Shown here one piece after another: positions 16,115-23,931 of a DNA stretch of 42,539 bases (its first letter is position 1; each line of letters opens with the position of its first letter). A program made the translations under genes and the position numbers. The stretch spans positions 1-42,539 of the forward strand of contig JAQUMB010000005.1 in assembly GCA_028718325.1 (NCBI GenBank), written 5' to 3'. The notes beneath the pieces were generated by a model. The model was not told the origin of the DNA, ran no database searches, and saw only the letters and a list, made by a program, of their open reading frames with translations. Source of the stretch: Patescibacteria group bacterium (GTDB taxonomy: Bacteria; Patescibacteriota; CPR2; UBA1875; CAIMLA01).

Positions 16115-16420
16115 TTATTTTTCGTCAATTTCAAGTTTGATCCCGTTTGTCTTGCCTAGTGCAACGTTATAAAACCAAGCAGCTACAGCACCCCAAACCC
16201 AACCTGTTACTAAAGCAACAAATGGGCTGATTACAATAGTCCAAAGCGCATAACTCCAAGTAAATGTAGCATCTGGGAACCAAACATTGACCTGTATAAA
16301 CTTAAGCCAAGCTAAGACTACCATCACAACTACAGCGACCAATGTAACGATAAATGAAAATACTGCCACAAAGTTCGCAAAGGTCACTTCATCTACATGT
16401 TTCAGGGTTATTTGTTTCAT
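16115..16420 (-). CDS. small two-TM membrane protein
   Basis: 101-aa protein starting MKQITLKHVDEVTFANF, with two long hydrophobic segments (about 19-45 and 58-88) and a charged C-terminus (KLEIDEK). I chose ATG 16420, 6 nt after GGGAGGTGA, rather than the GTG inside that ribosome binding site. The pattern (short N-terminal amphipathic segment, helix, WxVxxPxVALVTGWVWG helix) is like small DUF3566-type proteins, but I would not assign a family. It is the last gene of a minus-strand run after the K+ channel, the exporter and another small membrane protein. Confidence 0.6.
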   Translation of the reverse strand: MKQITLKHVDEVTFANFVAVFSFIVTLVAVVVMVVLAWLKFIQVNVWFPDATFTWSYALWTIVISPFVALVTGWVWGAVAAWFYNVALGKTNGIKLEIDEK

Positions 16421-16454
16421 TTTTATCACCTCCCTTCAAATACGATTTAGACAT

Positions 16455-16733
16455 TTAGCCATGTAATTTGTTTTTGTTGCCGTAAAATGATCCGCTATAG
16501 GATGATATATCTAGGAACAAACCCAAGCCAAGCCATAGCCAATCGAGCCCATTGATACCACCTGGTGCGACGATAAGATACATCAAAGTTAACCATGGCA
16601 CAAAAATGATCCCGAGTATTGGCCAGAGAATTGTAGAGAAATTTGTACTAAAATAAAGTGGTCTAAATAGCCACCAAAAGATAATCGCTGCCCTCGGCCC
16701 CAAAAATGCCAATATTGCCAATCCACAACACAT
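16455..16733 (-). CDS. conserved small membrane protein
   Basis: 92-aa protein, almost entirely hydrophobic with about three segments. Notable residues are CCGL at the N-terminus, LGPRAAIIFWWLF, WPxLGIIFVPW and APGGINGLDWLWLGLGL. I recall similar short proteins in several bacterial groups including CPR, all without known function. AAAGGAGGAG precedes the ATG. It lies 24 bp after the MFS exporter gene and 34 bp before the next small membrane gene, probably in one operon. Confidence 0.65.
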   Translation of the reverse strand: MCCGLAILAFLGPRAAIIFWWLFRPLYFSTNFSTILWPILGIIFVPWLTLMYLIVAPGGINGLDWLWLGLGLFLDISSYSGSFYGNKNKLHG

Positions 16734-16757
16734 AGCTCCTCCTTTCTTTTAAATTTT

Positions 16758-18356
16758 TTAACTTATGCTTTTCTTTGGTAAGAGAGATGAGGATATCAGG
16801 CCAATGGTCCCCAAAACAGCTAACGAAAATATTGCGGCAGAAGTAGCATTGTTTTCTGCCTGAGTATTAATCGTTAATATCTCATTTTTAATATTGATTG
16901 GGACATTCGTTAAATACTGGTCAAGCTCAGTGTTACTTAATGTTTGTCCTTTTGTTTCTACGGCTTGAGTCAATTGAGTTTTTTGAGAATCAGAAAAAAC
17001 AGCGTTGTTGTTTATTAAATTAACACTAGAGCCGATAAATATGGAAATAATCAGAGACCCGGCTATGGCTGTGCCTAAGGATGCTCCAAGATTTAAGAAA
17101 GTACTGTTTAGCCCAGAAGCCTCACTGGTTTTTTCCGCAGTAACAGAAGACACAATCAAATTGTTAAGCATAGATGCAGCCATTCCAACACCTGCTCCGA
17201 TAAACGCCAGTCCTGGTAAGAATACAAGACTACTTGGATGTCGATACAGTAATATGCCAATCATGGCAGCACCAAGTAAGATAAGGAGCATGCCGAATTG
17301 AACAATATGTTTAGGTTGATGGTTCGCTGCTATCCGCCCGACTAAGAAAGCGATGATGAGAACCGCTATAGACAAAGGCAAGAGAACTAAACCTGCCTTG
17401 AATGCGTCATACTCAAGAATTATTTGAGAAACTATCGAAATAGCAAAAATAGTTCCTGCCATAACGAATTGAATCGAGAGAGTCGTAACAATGCCGAACG
17501 TTACGATCGTATTTTTGAAAATCACAGGGTTTAATAAAGTTGCTTTAGCTTTTCTAACCCTGAACATTTCCCAGATAATGAATAAAAACAAGATTCCAAT
17601 GCCGATCAGTATGTACCAGACAGTCGGAGAAACTTGCCCTGGTTCTATCAAGGTTTTGCCAGCAAACTCGTATGCCTTTCTGGCTTGGATGATACCGTAG
17701 GTGTTTGCTAGCAATATTCCGAATACAATCGTGAACATACCTAAGCCAGAAAGGAGGAGTCCAACATAATCAAATTTTTTGTTGACCATTGTTATGATGG
17801 CATCTTTGATCTTTTTATGATTGATAAGTATAAAGGCAGCTACAAAGACTTCTGCCAAAAAGCCAACACGCCACGAAACAAATGCGGTTAGGAAGCCACC
17901 GATAATTGGACCAAGAGCTGCCCCGGCAGCAGCCATAGCGGCGATGATCCCATAAGCTTTCACTCTCTCCTTGCCCTCACTAAAGTTAGCGACGACCATT
18001 GAAAACAAAGCAGGCATAACTAAGGCAGCCCCGACCCCCTCGAGAAATGACCAGCCGAAAGCTAGTGTATAAATATTCCAACTAAGACTCGTTATGAATG
18101 AACCTATTCCATAAATAATCAATCCAATCAAAAAGGCCTTTTTGCGGCCAATAATATCACCAATTTTTGCGCCGGCGATCATTAATGAGGCCATGACAAG
18201 TGAATAGAAAGCGATAGCCCCCTGGATAGCGGTGACAGAAGTATGGAGATCTTTTACCAATGTCGAGATAGAGACATTCATAAAGGTAGAATCTAAGGTC
18301 AAAATAAACTGGGCTGAAGCAAGAAGGATCAATACCGATAATTTTTTTCTGTCCAT
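16758..18356 (-). CDS. MFS exporter, DHA2 (14-TM) family
   Basis: 532-aa proton-driven exporter of the EmrB/QacA type. Visible family motifs are LDSTFMNVSI (21-30, the DHA2 motif D1), GDIIGRKKAF (66-75, motif A) and ALGPIIGGFL around 147-156 (motif C of antiporters). About 14 hydrophobic segments are present. The C-terminal portion contains an extracytoplasmic region of about 70 residues (NAVFSDSQKTQ...) before the last helix. Substrates of such proteins are drugs or lipophilic compounds; none can be predicted here. It lies 9 bp after the K+ channel gene on the same strand. Confidence 0.88.
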   Translation of the reverse strand: MDRKKLSVLILLASAQFILTLDSTFMNVSISTLVKDLHTSVTAIQGAIAFYSLVMASLMIAGAKIGDIIGRKKAFLIGLIIYGIGSFITSLSWNIYTLAFGWSFLEGVGAALVMPALFSMVVANFSEGKERVKAYGIIAAMAAAGAALGPIIGGFLTAFVSWRVGFLAEVFVAAFILINHKKIKDAIITMVNKKFDYVGLLLSGLGMFTIVFGILLANTYGIIQARKAYEFAGKTLIEPGQVSPTVWYILIGIGILFLFIIWEMFRVRKAKATLLNPVIFKNTIVTFGIVTTLSIQFVMAGTIFAISIVSQIILEYDAFKAGLVLLPLSIAVLIIAFLVGRIAANHQPKHIVQFGMLLILLGAAMIGILLYRHPSSLVFLPGLAFIGAGVGMAASMLNNLIVSSVTAEKTSEASGLNSTFLNLGASLGTAIAGSLIISIFIGSSVNLINNNAVFSDSQKTQLTQAVETKGQTLSNTELDQYLTNVPINIKNEILTINTQAENNATSAAIFSLAVLGTIGLISSSLLPKKSIS

Positions 18357-18365
18357 TATAACCCC

Positions 18366-18710
18366 CTATTCGTGTCTTAGTTTTTCTCTAGCATCTCTCC
18401 TATGTTTAATTTTGGCTTCTCGGCGAGCAAGATATTGGCCGCCAATGAATGTAATGGAAGCAACAGCGATTGTTACTCCGAAAAGTATAAAGAAAATTGT
18501 GAACAACCTACTTATATCAGTCGTGGGATGGAGATCTCCATAACCTACGGTTGCCATAGTTACTACCGTAAAATACAAAGAACTAATCCAGCTCCATTTT
18601 TCTAAATAATGATAAAAAACAGTTCCTATAACAAGCAGGGTTATAACAGCACCTCCGGCAGCGATTATCCCAGCCTGCAGATTATCTTTTTCTTTATCAA
18701 ATTTAACCAT
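18366..18710 (-). CDS. two-TM potassium channel
   Basis: 114-aa single-pore-domain channel with a short basic N-terminus, TM1 (about 13-34), a pore helix and the selectivity filter TVGYGD at 54-59 (FTVVTMATVGYGDLHP), then TM2 (about 68-92) and a short Arg/Lys-rich tail. It is KcsA-like in size and has no RCK or cyclic-nucleotide domain, so gating is likely by pH, voltage or membrane state. It would work as a tetramer. It heads an operon with an MFS exporter and two small membrane proteins and has a leaderless start. Confidence 0.9.
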   Translation of the reverse strand: MVKFDKEKDNLQAGIIAAGGAVITLLVIGTVFYHYLEKWSWISSLYFTVVTMATVGYGDLHPTTDISRLFTIFFILFGVTIAVASITFIGGQYLARREAKIKHRRDAREKLRHE

Positions 18711-18725
18711 AATAATATTATATCA
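18711..18725 (-). promoter_or_regulatory. extended -10 exactly 6 nt before the K+ channel ATG
   Basis: Minus strand TG-A-TATAAT (18725-18717), 6 nt, then ATG at 18710. No ribosome binding site lies between. Confidence 0.6.
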
Positions 18726-18795
18726 CTAAAAAGAAAAGTTTACCCTAGCGTTAGCTAAAATATAGTCATTGGCTTAATAATTTTTTTAATCAAAG

Positions 18796-20232
18796 CTAAA
18801 TAACTTTTGAAAACAAACGACATATAGAATTTCTAAATCTTTTGAGTCTGCCGATTTTCTTTAGCTCTTCCAGAGTTATCTGACGACAATTTTTTAAATC
18901 ATTTTCATAAATGAGATCATTTTTTTTGGTTAACTCTTTATTAAAAACTAATAAAGTTTGTTCATCATGCAGTGAGAAACTGCGATAATCCAAGTTTGTC
19001 GTTCCTAAGGAGAAAAACTGTTTATCGAAAGTGGCCATTTTTGCATGCAAGAAACCCTTTTCATATAGGTAAACCTTGACCCCTGCCTCAATTAGTTCAT
19101 TAAAGTATGAGAAAGCAGCATACCAAGGAATCCTTTTGTCTGGCCAGCCGGTTATCATCAATTTGACATCCACACCACCTTGAGCTGCTGATTTCATCGA
19201 TTCATTCAAATGAGGATTAGGAACAAAATATGGCGATTGAAGCCAAACTCTTTCTTTTGCATTTATCATTGCGTAAGCATAAATATTAACGATTGCCTCT
19301 TTGCTGCTGTCAACACTAGAAAATATAGTTTGAATAAAAATTTCTTTTTTGTTTTCAAGGTCGCATAGCGGAAAGTATTTATTATTAAATAAATTTATTT
19401 TCTTACGTTCAAATAACCGAATTGCAAATAAAGCCAGGAGAACCGAAACAACGGGTCCTTCGACTCTGATTGCGTCATCTCTCCAAGTGGGGAACCTTTT
19501 ACCGCCATCAATGTATTCCTGGCCCATATTGATACCACCGGTGTAAGCAATTCGGCCATCAATAATCGCTACTTTTCGGTGATTACGATAATTCAACATA
19601 TTTAGGTTGGTTACATCAGCTGTAACCTTAGCTCCGAGTTGCTTTAGCCTTCTCAGCTCAACCTTTGAAAAAGATATCGAACCAATGAAGTCATACATGA
19701 TATAGACTTCAATGTTTTCTTTTAGCTTTTCGACTAAAATATCAAAAATTTCACCAGTCAGTTTATCTTTTTCCCAGATAAAGTATTGAAGAACAATAAA
19801 TTTTTTGGCATCAGCTAATTCTTGTTTCAATAACTTGAATTTTTCTTTTCCACTGGGTAAAATATCAACTTTTGTTGCTGGAGATAAAGTGTCGCCGCAT
19901 AAAGTTGAACTTAATTTGGAAACTTTTTCAATTATTGAGCCACTTTCCTTATCTAGAAAAGCCTTATTATCTTTATCATATTTTTTTCTAAAATCTGAGA
20001 AATATTTAGTTAGCTCTCGTTGTCCTGACACGAGAAATTTTCGCCTTCGGCTTGATTTATACCAATTCCTACCAAAAAAGTAATAAAGAGGAAGACCTAA
20101 ATATGGAACAAAAAAGATTATCAATATCCAAGCCAAGGTTGTCTCCGAATCACGATTATCAGAGATAAGCAAGACAATGGCGACGACGGTAAGTACTGTA
20201 TATGCTAGGACAAAGAGTGAGCCTATATTCAT
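18796..20232 (-). CDS. cls: cardiolipin synthase (phospholipase D family)
   Basis: Membrane enzyme that makes cardiolipin, typically from two phosphatidylglycerols. I start it at ATG 20232 (478 aa). This gives the standard two N-terminal helices (PLDc_N, MNIGSLFVLAYTVL... and a second ending YYFFGRNW) and the family's usual length. A longer frame to 20406 would run into the oppositely oriented SHOCT gene. The two HKD motifs are HRKVAIIDGRIAYTGG (about 216-231) and HAKMATFDKQFF (about 394-405). AGGTGAT is 12 nt upstream, and GATAAT is 9 nt from the ATG, so the leader is very short. Confidence 0.9.
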   Translation of the reverse strand: MNIGSLFVLAYTVLTVVAIVLLISDNRDSETTLAWILIIFFVPYLGLPLYYFFGRNWYKSSRRRKFLVSGQRELTKYFSDFRKKYDKDNKAFLDKESGSIIEKVSKLSSTLCGDTLSPATKVDILPSGKEKFKLLKQELADAKKFIVLQYFIWEKDKLTGEIFDILVEKLKENIEVYIMYDFIGSISFSKVELRRLKQLGAKVTADVTNLNMLNYRNHRKVAIIDGRIAYTGGINMGQEYIDGGKRFPTWRDDAIRVEGPVVSVLLALFAIRLFERKKINLFNNKYFPLCDLENKKEIFIQTIFSSVDSSKEAIVNIYAYAMINAKERVWLQSPYFVPNPHLNESMKSAAQGGVDVKLMITGWPDKRIPWYAAFSYFNELIEAGVKVYLYEKGFLHAKMATFDKQFFSLGTTNLDYRSFSLHDEQTLLVFNKELTKKNDLIYENDLKNCRQITLEELKKIGRLKRFRNSICRLFSKVI

Positions 20233-20282
20233 AATGTCATTATTATCACCTATATGTAGTAAGTCAATTGATTTATAGCGAA

Positions 20283-20291
20283 TGGTATAAT
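20283..20291 (+). promoter_or_regulatory. extended -10 promoter of the SHOCT gene
   Basis: TG-G-TATAAT (20283-20291). Six nt later an ATG-GGA-TAA mini-ORF (20298-20306) stands at the expected transcript start. The real gene then begins at 20330 behind AAAGGAGG. Confidence 0.55.
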
Positions 20292-20329
20292 TAATATATG
20301 GGATAAGAAAAACAAGAAAGGAGGTTGTC

Positions 20330-20545
20330 ATGTCACCATTTGGACAAATGAGAAGAGTTGCGCGGCGTACATCTAGGAGGACATCAAGAAGGATGGCGGC
20401 AGCCAATAATGAGTCTCAAGCACCGGAGCAAGAGACAGAAGATTCAACAACAAGCCAGCTTGAGAATCTGGCAAAACTAAAAAATGAAGGAATTATAACA
20501 GAAGAAGAGTTTGACGCAAAGAAAAAACAAATTTTAGGAATATAA
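20330..20545 (+). CDS. SHOCT-domain protein
   Basis: 71-aa protein. An Arg-rich N-terminus (RRVARRTSRRTSRR) could bind nucleic acid or membrane phosphates. An acidic, Ser/Thr-rich linker follows. The C-terminal SHOCT motif runs from about 42 to 71 (LENLAKLKNEGIITEEEFDAKKKQIL). SHOCT modules are short helical hairpins thought to mediate oligomerisation or protein contacts. AAAGGAGG 6 nt before the ATG and a strong terminator 6 nt after the stop define a single-gene unit divergent from cls. Confidence 0.8.
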   Translation: MSPFGQMRRVARRTSRRTSRRMAAANNESQAPEQETEDSTTSQLENLAKLKNEGIITEEEFDAKKKQILGI

Positions 20546-20550
20546 AACAG

Positions 20551-20575
20551 AAAACGGCCCCAAGAGGCCGTTTTT
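20551..20575 (+). terminator. terminator of the SHOCT gene
   Basis: AAAACGGCC (20551-20559), loop CCAAGA, GGCCGTTTTT (20566-20575). GC-rich stem followed by a T-run. Confidence 0.85.
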
Positions 20576-20618
20576 AAATAATGAATTTGTCCTTTATCTA
20601 TCAAGTGAATAAATGAAT

Positions 20619-21644
20619 CTAAGTATCTTCGCTGGTTTTTAGATAACCCTCTTCTTTAAGAGCGTCATAGGTTATCTTTATCATGGCAGCAGTTGGGATA
20701 GCAAGCAAGGCTCCTAACATCCCAAAGACGGCTGCGCCAATCAGAATTGCGATTAGAACACTCAGTGGTGAAATGCTAACTGTTTTGTGCTGGATTAAGG
20801 GCACAATTACGTTATCTTCTACTAACTGATAAATAAGGATATAGATCAATAAGATTATCGCAGCTTCTGGCATGCCAATTAGAAGACAAAACCCAATTAT
20901 AAAGGCGTAACCAAGGGTAGCGCCAATCAAAGGGATTAGATCGAAGAATAACATGCTAGTGGCTAGAGCGAGTGGGTACGGAACTCTCAGTAGAACTAAA
21001 GGAATGAAGGTAAAAACAGCGACAATAAAGGCGATTATCAAAGTACCACCAAAGTATTTTGGGACAATGTTAGTCAAAGCATCGCTTAGCTTGCTCAACA
21101 AACGCTGATGTTTGTTTGGAACATAACTTATGACCGTATCAACAATTCTCTGGGGGTTGATCAACATAAATATTGCTAACATAGTAATTGTGATAGCTGC
21201 CCACAAGGCATTTGCCAGAGAGAGGGTAAGGTGTAAGGTGATAGCTCCGATATTTGAAACAGTTTCCTTATAAGGAGCAGGAACTTTACTTGCTTGATCA
21301 ATAAAATCCGATATGTTTTGATTGGTTTTTAAACTGTCTAAGTGTTTGGTAAAGTCATGAGTTAGAGAACCAAATTGTTGAATTAGTGGTTGCAATGTCA
21401 CTAAGATAGCGAAGATAAGAATGGCGATAATAATGACAATAGTGAGCAAAATGGCGGCAATTCGATTTTTTTTTGGCATAAATTTCTGTAAAAAACCAAC
21501 TAGGGGATTCAGTAGAAGGGCAATGAGAAATGCGGCGGCAATCCAAGACAAAGGAATGGCCGCAGCATAAATAAAAAGCAATAATAGTGTAAACAGCGTT
21601 ACTGCCCCAAGAATTTTGAAGATATTTCGAGTAGTTATTTGCAT
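20619..21644 (-). CDS. AI-2E family transporter (paralogue A)
   Basis: 341-aa permease of the AI-2E/PerM family with about eight transmembrane helices. Family members include exporters of uncertain substrate and Na+/H+-linked transporters, so AI-2 export should not be assumed. I start it at ATG 21644 (MQITTRN), since the extended -10 lies exactly 6 nt upstream of this codon and inside the alternative, longer frame. Characteristic segments are LLLNPLVGFLQKFMPKK near 40-56 and the C-terminal ISPLSVLIAILIGAAVFGMLGALLAIP. It is clearly homologous to the plus-strand gene at 22592. Confidence 0.85.
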   Translation of the reverse strand: MQITTRNIFKILGAVTLFTLLLLFIYAAAIPLSWIAAAFLIALLLNPLVGFLQKFMPKKNRIAAILLTIVIIIAILIFAILVTLQPLIQQFGSLTHDFTKHLDSLKTNQNISDFIDQASKVPAPYKETVSNIGAITLHLTLSLANALWAAITITMLAIFMLINPQRIVDTVISYVPNKHQRLLSKLSDALTNIVPKYFGGTLIIAFIVAVFTFIPLVLLRVPYPLALATSMLFFDLIPLIGATLGYAFIIGFCLLIGMPEAAIILLIYILIYQLVEDNVIVPLIQHKTVSISPLSVLIAILIGAAVFGMLGALLAIPTAAMIKITYDALKEEGYLKTSEDT

Positions 21645-21659
21645 AGAAAGGTTATAACA
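21645..21659 (-). promoter_or_regulatory. extended -10 exactly 6 nt before the AI-2E paralogue A ATG
   Basis: Minus strand TG-T-TATAAC (21659-21651), 6 nt, then ATG at 21644. No ribosome binding site. The element decides the start: the ATG at 21662 would lie upstream of the promoter. Confidence 0.6.
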
Positions 21660-21732
21660 CAATTATTTATGCATTGAAATAGAAAGCTGTCGTTAAAACA
21701 TTTTTTGAGCATTTACTATGAAATCAGAGGTG

Positions 21733-22410
21733 TTATTTGCTTTCCCAAAGATAACCTGGGAAAAAATCTGTAAAAATTTGTTCATCGGGAAGTCCCATCC
21801 CGACTAATAGATTGTTATAGTGTTCTACCATTGGCTCTGGCCCAGAAAGATAATAATTTGTTTCTGGGCTTGTTTTTTCTGAGCTGAAAAACGAGTCATC
21901 TATTGTTTTCGAATAATTCGATCGGACGCCAATATTTGATAACACCTGCTCAAACTCTTTTCTGAAAACAAAGTTGTCGTCTCTATTTAGATATAAAAGA
22001 TAGCCGTTTATCTTTTGATCATTATGATTTGCCTGCGCAAACATTGAGCGGAATGGAGTGATGCCAATTCCTCCGGCCAGAAAGATATTATTTACTTTTG
22101 GATTATTTAGCGTAAATTTGCCTTTTGGCCCGTCAGCCTCGATCTTTTCACCAACATTCAGATTATAAAGGGCTGTTTTGAAACTGCTCTTTTTTTCTAC
22201 AAAGATGCGGGTAGTAATCACAATATTTTTTTCAAATGGGGCGCTAGATATAGTAAACCATCGTTCTATGCCGCGATTATCAGGGTTTTTATGATTTATA
22301 ACGTAATGCATATATTGACCAGGTTGCCAGGTGATTTCGTTTTCTGGTTTGAAAGTAAACGAGACGATATCGCCGACTAGAGGTCTTTTTTCTAATAAAT
22401 ATAGCTTCAT
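21733..22410 (-). CDS. FNR-like FAD/NAD(P)-binding oxidoreductase
   Basis: 225-aa ferredoxin-NADP reductase-like flavoprotein. The FAD domain has PGQY (about 30-33) and RWFTISSAP (about 50-58, the RxYS-type flavin motif). The pyridine-nucleotide domain has GGIGITPFRSMF (about 113-124) and a C-terminal SGPEPMVEHY. There is no attached ferredoxin, haem or membrane domain, so it must pass electrons to a separate partner. It lies between the two AI-2E paralogues and is divergent from the second. The extended -10 is 6 nt from the ATG. Confidence 0.85.
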   Translation of the reverse strand: MKLYLLEKRPLVGDIVSFTFKPENEITWQPGQYMHYVINHKNPDNRGIERWFTISSAPFEKNIVITTRIFVEKKSSFKTALYNLNVGEKIEADGPKGKFTLNNPKVNNIFLAGGIGITPFRSMFAQANHNDQKINGYLLYLNRDDNFVFRKEFEQVLSNIGVRSNYSKTIDDSFFSSEKTSPETNYYLSGPEPMVEHYNNLLVGMGLPDEQIFTDFFPGYLWESK

Positions 22411-22425
22411 AAATAAATTTTAGCA
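22411..22425 (-). promoter_or_regulatory. extended -10 exactly 6 nt before the FNR-like ATG
   Basis: Minus strand TG-C-TAAAAT (22425-22417), 6 nt, then ATG at 22410. No Shine-Dalgarno sequence. Confidence 0.55.
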
Positions 22426-22576
22426 CAAAATTAAAGCTTTTTTTGGACTACTTAGATGTTGCTTTAGCTAGGTCAGAAGCATATTTAAAATAAATTTCAT
22501 GTCGTAAAACTTCTTAGAGGTATTAATGTAATAGTTCCTGGCACATGAGATATTTCTTTTAAATTAGGATAATTCA

Positions 22577-22591
22577 TGCTATAAATGGTTT
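22577..22591 (+). promoter_or_regulatory. extended -10 exactly 6 nt before the AI-2E paralogue B ATG
   Basis: TG-C-TATAAA (22577-22585), 6 nt, then ATG at 22592. No Shine-Dalgarno sequence. Confidence 0.55.
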
Positions 22592-23608
22592 ATGAAATTA
22601 ACATCCAAAGATATCATTAAAGTTTTAATTTTAGTAACCGTATTCCTACTAGGGTTGCTCCTTCTATACAAAATTCGCGGTGTTTTAGGCGTAATCGCTG
22701 CTTCCTTCCTGGTGGCTATCTTATTAAATCCTCTGGTAGGTCGAATCCAAAAAGCCATGCCCAAAAAAAGTCGTATCTCGGCTATCCTCATAACAGTAAT
22801 ATTGCTTGTTTTGTTGTTTGGATTTTTTGGTTTGATTATATTTAAACCACTTATCCAGGAGTATGGCTCGATAGCCAATGAATTTAATTTATACTTCAAT
22901 CAGGCGAGAGGTAACGGACTTATTCAAGACGCGATTAACCAAATAAATGGCTTGTCACCGGATTATAAACAAATATTTGCTAGTGTCGGCGGAACTGTTG
23001 GCGGAATCGTTTTGGGGATCTTGAATGGTTTATTCTCTCTGGTGACCATTATAATTTTGTCATTATTTATGTTAGTGAGTCCTCAACGGATTACTGATAC
23101 GGTGGCTAGCTACATTCCGACGAAACATCGCAAAGCTTTTCACGATCTATCAAATGCCTTATCAAGTATTGTCCCAAAATATTTTGCGGGAGTACTGATT
23201 ACTGCTTTTATATTGGCTGTCGCAACATACATTCCATTGTTGCTCTTGCAAATTCCATATGCTTTGGCTTTATCCGCCGCGATGTTTATTTTTGGCTTGA
23301 TCCCCCTGGTCGGGGCTACCCTAGGTATGTTTTTTATTACCCTGTTTTGTTTTATGCTAGGACAGCCAGCAGCTGGGATAATCTTTTTTATCTATATTCT
23401 GATTTATCAACAGGTTGAAAATAATCTTATCGTTCCTTTGATTCAGAAGAAAACAGTCAGTCTCTCACCGTTAAGTGTTCTAATCGCAATTCTGATCGGT
23501 AGCGCTGCAGCCGGAATGGTTGGGGCACTGCTCGCTATTCCAGCTGCAGCGATGATTAAAGTTGCTTACTCGGTTCTCATAAAGGAAGGATATCTAAAAG
23601 AGCCTTAA
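22592..23608 (+). CDS. AI-2E family transporter (paralogue B)
   Basis: 338-aa permease, paralogous to the minus-strand gene at 20619 along its whole length. Both share LLNPLVG-x-Q-x-x-MPKK, the SYxPxKHR segment after the central helices and the C-terminal SPLSVLIAILIG region. Eight transmembrane helices are likely, with a cytoplasmic amphipathic region in the middle as in the family. The substrate is unknown. Its start has an extended -10 and no leader. Downstream lies the remnant recombinase and the outer repeat of the integrated element, so this is the last chromosomal gene on this side. Confidence 0.85.
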   Translation: MKLTSKDIIKVLILVTVFLLGLLLLYKIRGVLGVIAASFLVAILLNPLVGRIQKAMPKKSRISAILITVILLVLLFGFFGLIIFKPLIQEYGSIANEFNLYFNQARGNGLIQDAINQINGLSPDYKQIFASVGGTVGGIVLGILNGLFSLVTIIILSLFMLVSPQRITDTVASYIPTKHRKAFHDLSNALSSIVPKYFAGVLITAFILAVATYIPLLLLQIPYALALSAAMFIFGLIPLVGATLGMFFITLFCFMLGQPAAGIIFFIYILIYQQVENNLIVPLIQKKTVSLSPLSVLIAILIGSAAAGMVGALLAIPAAAMIKVAYSVLIKEGYLKEP

Positions 23609-23662
23609 TCAACCTGTTCTATTAAACTCCAAAATATTTAAATGCCTCTTTTTTATAAATTA

Positions 23663-23740
23663 AGTGGCAAAAACCTTAATTTAAAGCAAAAACACCGTTT
23701 GGTACGGTGCTTTTGGCTAATGCTTGTTCTAACTGGCTCC
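23663..23740 (+). pseudogene. remnant of a second recombinase C-terminus
   Basis: In one frame this encodes FKAKTPFGTVLLANACSNWL, closely matching FEAKTPFDTVLLLHNCSNWL at the end of the element's own recombinase (about 33630-33689). The nucleotide match includes an 18-bp identity (23684-23701 with 33633-33650) and extends upstream with decay (AATTAA..GG.CAAAAA). An in-frame TAA immediately upstream shows it is not functional. It lies outside the element's distal repeat, on the chromosomal side. The hairpin CACCGT...ACGGTG followed by CTTTT could terminate the upstream permease transcript. Confidence 0.65.
23724..23740 (+). repeat. attachment-site core, distal copy
   Basis: TTGTTCTAACTGGCTCC, identical to 33673-33689. 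It is preceded by decayed recombinase sequence and followed by element sequence that stays open in the recombinase frame for 37 codons (to the TAA at 23851-23853). Confidence 0.75.
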
Positions 23741-23879
23741 AGACTAAGGACATGTTTAGAGGGTTAGAATGGGAAACCATAGCTTACGATTTTGAGATAT
23801 TTCGAAAGAACTTTATGCCAAGTGAATTACCTGCTGGAATTAGTTTACTTTAATATTTGATACAATATTTTGTATCTAC

Positions 23880-23909
23880 TTGACATTTTAGGGGAGCATT
23901 TGTTATAAT
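23880..23909 (+). promoter_or_regulatory. strong promoter of the AAA/TOPRIM pair
   Basis: TTGACA (23880-23885), an 18-bp spacer, TATAAT (23904-23909) preceded by TGT, so it is also an extended -10. The predicted transcript begins near 23916, directly at the AAGGAG ribosome binding site of the ATPase gene. Confidence 0.75.
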
Positions 23910-23931
23910 TCGATCAAGGAGACAAATAACC

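Noticed and set aside
20233-20406. N-terminal extension of cardiolipin synthase to 20406
   Set aside because: It would overlap the divergent SHOCT gene and its promoter, and family length and helices fit the start at 20232.
21645-21662. Six-residue extension of the AI-2E paralogue A
   Set aside because: The extended -10 lies between this ATG and the chosen one, so the longer start would not be transcribed from that promoter.
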